Origin: JBHPCZ01 sp042573625
GTDB taxonomy: Bacteria; Desulfobacterota; Desulfobacteria; Desulfobacterales; UBA11574
Length of the DNA stretch: 52,369 nucleotides
Direction of reading: 5' to 3'
Assembly: GCA_042573625.1 (NCBI GenBank)
Contig: JBHPCZ010000007.1
Location: 1-52,369 of the forward strand
Under the pieces are notes generated by a model that ran no database searches, was not told where the DNA came from, and was given only the letters and a program-made list of their open reading frames with translations. Made by a program: the position numbers and the translations under genes. Below are positions 52,218 through 52,369 of the stretch, one piece after another (position 1 is the first letter of the stretch; every line of letters begins with the position of its first letter).

Positions 52218-52369
52218 CTATTGCAAAAAGAGTCACTCCCCGCACTATACCCCTATTGAGAGGCACATGGATCAAGAAATGCAACGGTTTGCGTGGCGTG
52301 GAGGCGGGAATGGACGGGATTATGTAGGATATAACGGGATGACAGGGACTTACGTGGGCGCTGGTGGGA

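Noticed and set aside
52218..52369. Integrative element inserted at the tRNA-Glu 3' end
   Set aside because: No integrase or repeated tRNA end is visible in the 150 bp left, so it cannot be supported.

Overview
The window looks like a chromosomal segment of an anaerobic Desulfobacterota bacterium of Desulfobacteraceae type. This is an inference from gene content: a tungsten-type aldehyde:ferredoxin oxidoreductase, a LUD-domain protein, a DUF3786 protein, a MOT1-type oxyanion transporter, a radical SAM/B12 protein, a likely selenocysteine-containing small protein, and intergenic space full of palindromic repeats. No rRNA operon, CRISPR array or intact transposase gene is visible.

Layout. 1-1480: a secreted SUMF1/FGE-fold protein whose C-terminus looks like a diversity-generating-retroelement variable region, followed by a remnant reading frame and a + strand terminator. 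1565-4491: class II aldolase and AOR, translationally coupled on the minus strand. 4988-9097: an HD hydrolase, a 57-codon candidate selenoprotein, a secreted protein, a PilZ protein and small proteins. 9090-14026: a TPR-CHAT lipoprotein and a cyclic-nucleotide-regulated K+ channel. 14054-20060: a SYLF-domain protein and two overlapping dynamin-like GTPase genes, embedded in paired repeat elements. 20150-24702: MFS transporter, Nudix hydrolase, Smr protein, LUD protein, a frameshifted IHF-type gene below a CRP-like palindrome, and a small conserved protein. 24904-31179: AsmA, GspB, GspA/ExeA and a thioredoxin lipoprotein. 31533-40055: an HD protein bracketed by two direct repeat copies, MOT1 transporter plus methyltransferase, SerA, radical SAM/B12-TPR protein and DUF3786. 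40479-46991: a ZraP-like protein diverging from a ZraSR-like two-component pair, each with a sigma-54-type promoter, then thioredoxin, LolA and NadA. 47085-50002: YebC, RlmE and RadA on the minus strand. 50629-52217: an MltB-like transglycosylase, a PLDc_N membrane protein, and tRNA-Glu(CTC) with its promoter and terminator.

How the parts fit together. The clearest functional unit is the zraP/zraSR-like envelope and metal stress module, whose + strand run continues into thioredoxin, lolA and nadA. Aldolase and AOR probably share an aldehyde intermediate. GspA and GspB form the peptidoglycan-linked helper pair of a type II secretion or pilus-like system that is not in the window. The two GTPase genes overlap by ATGA and their products probably act together at membranes.

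The most notable novelties are: the small selenoprotein candidate, with an in-frame TGA followed by a SECIS-like stem-loop with an AGGT loop; the possible DGR target remnant; and several families of palindromic elements. One of these families shows compensatory base changes between its two copies, and others supply a stop codon or sit directly against gene starts.
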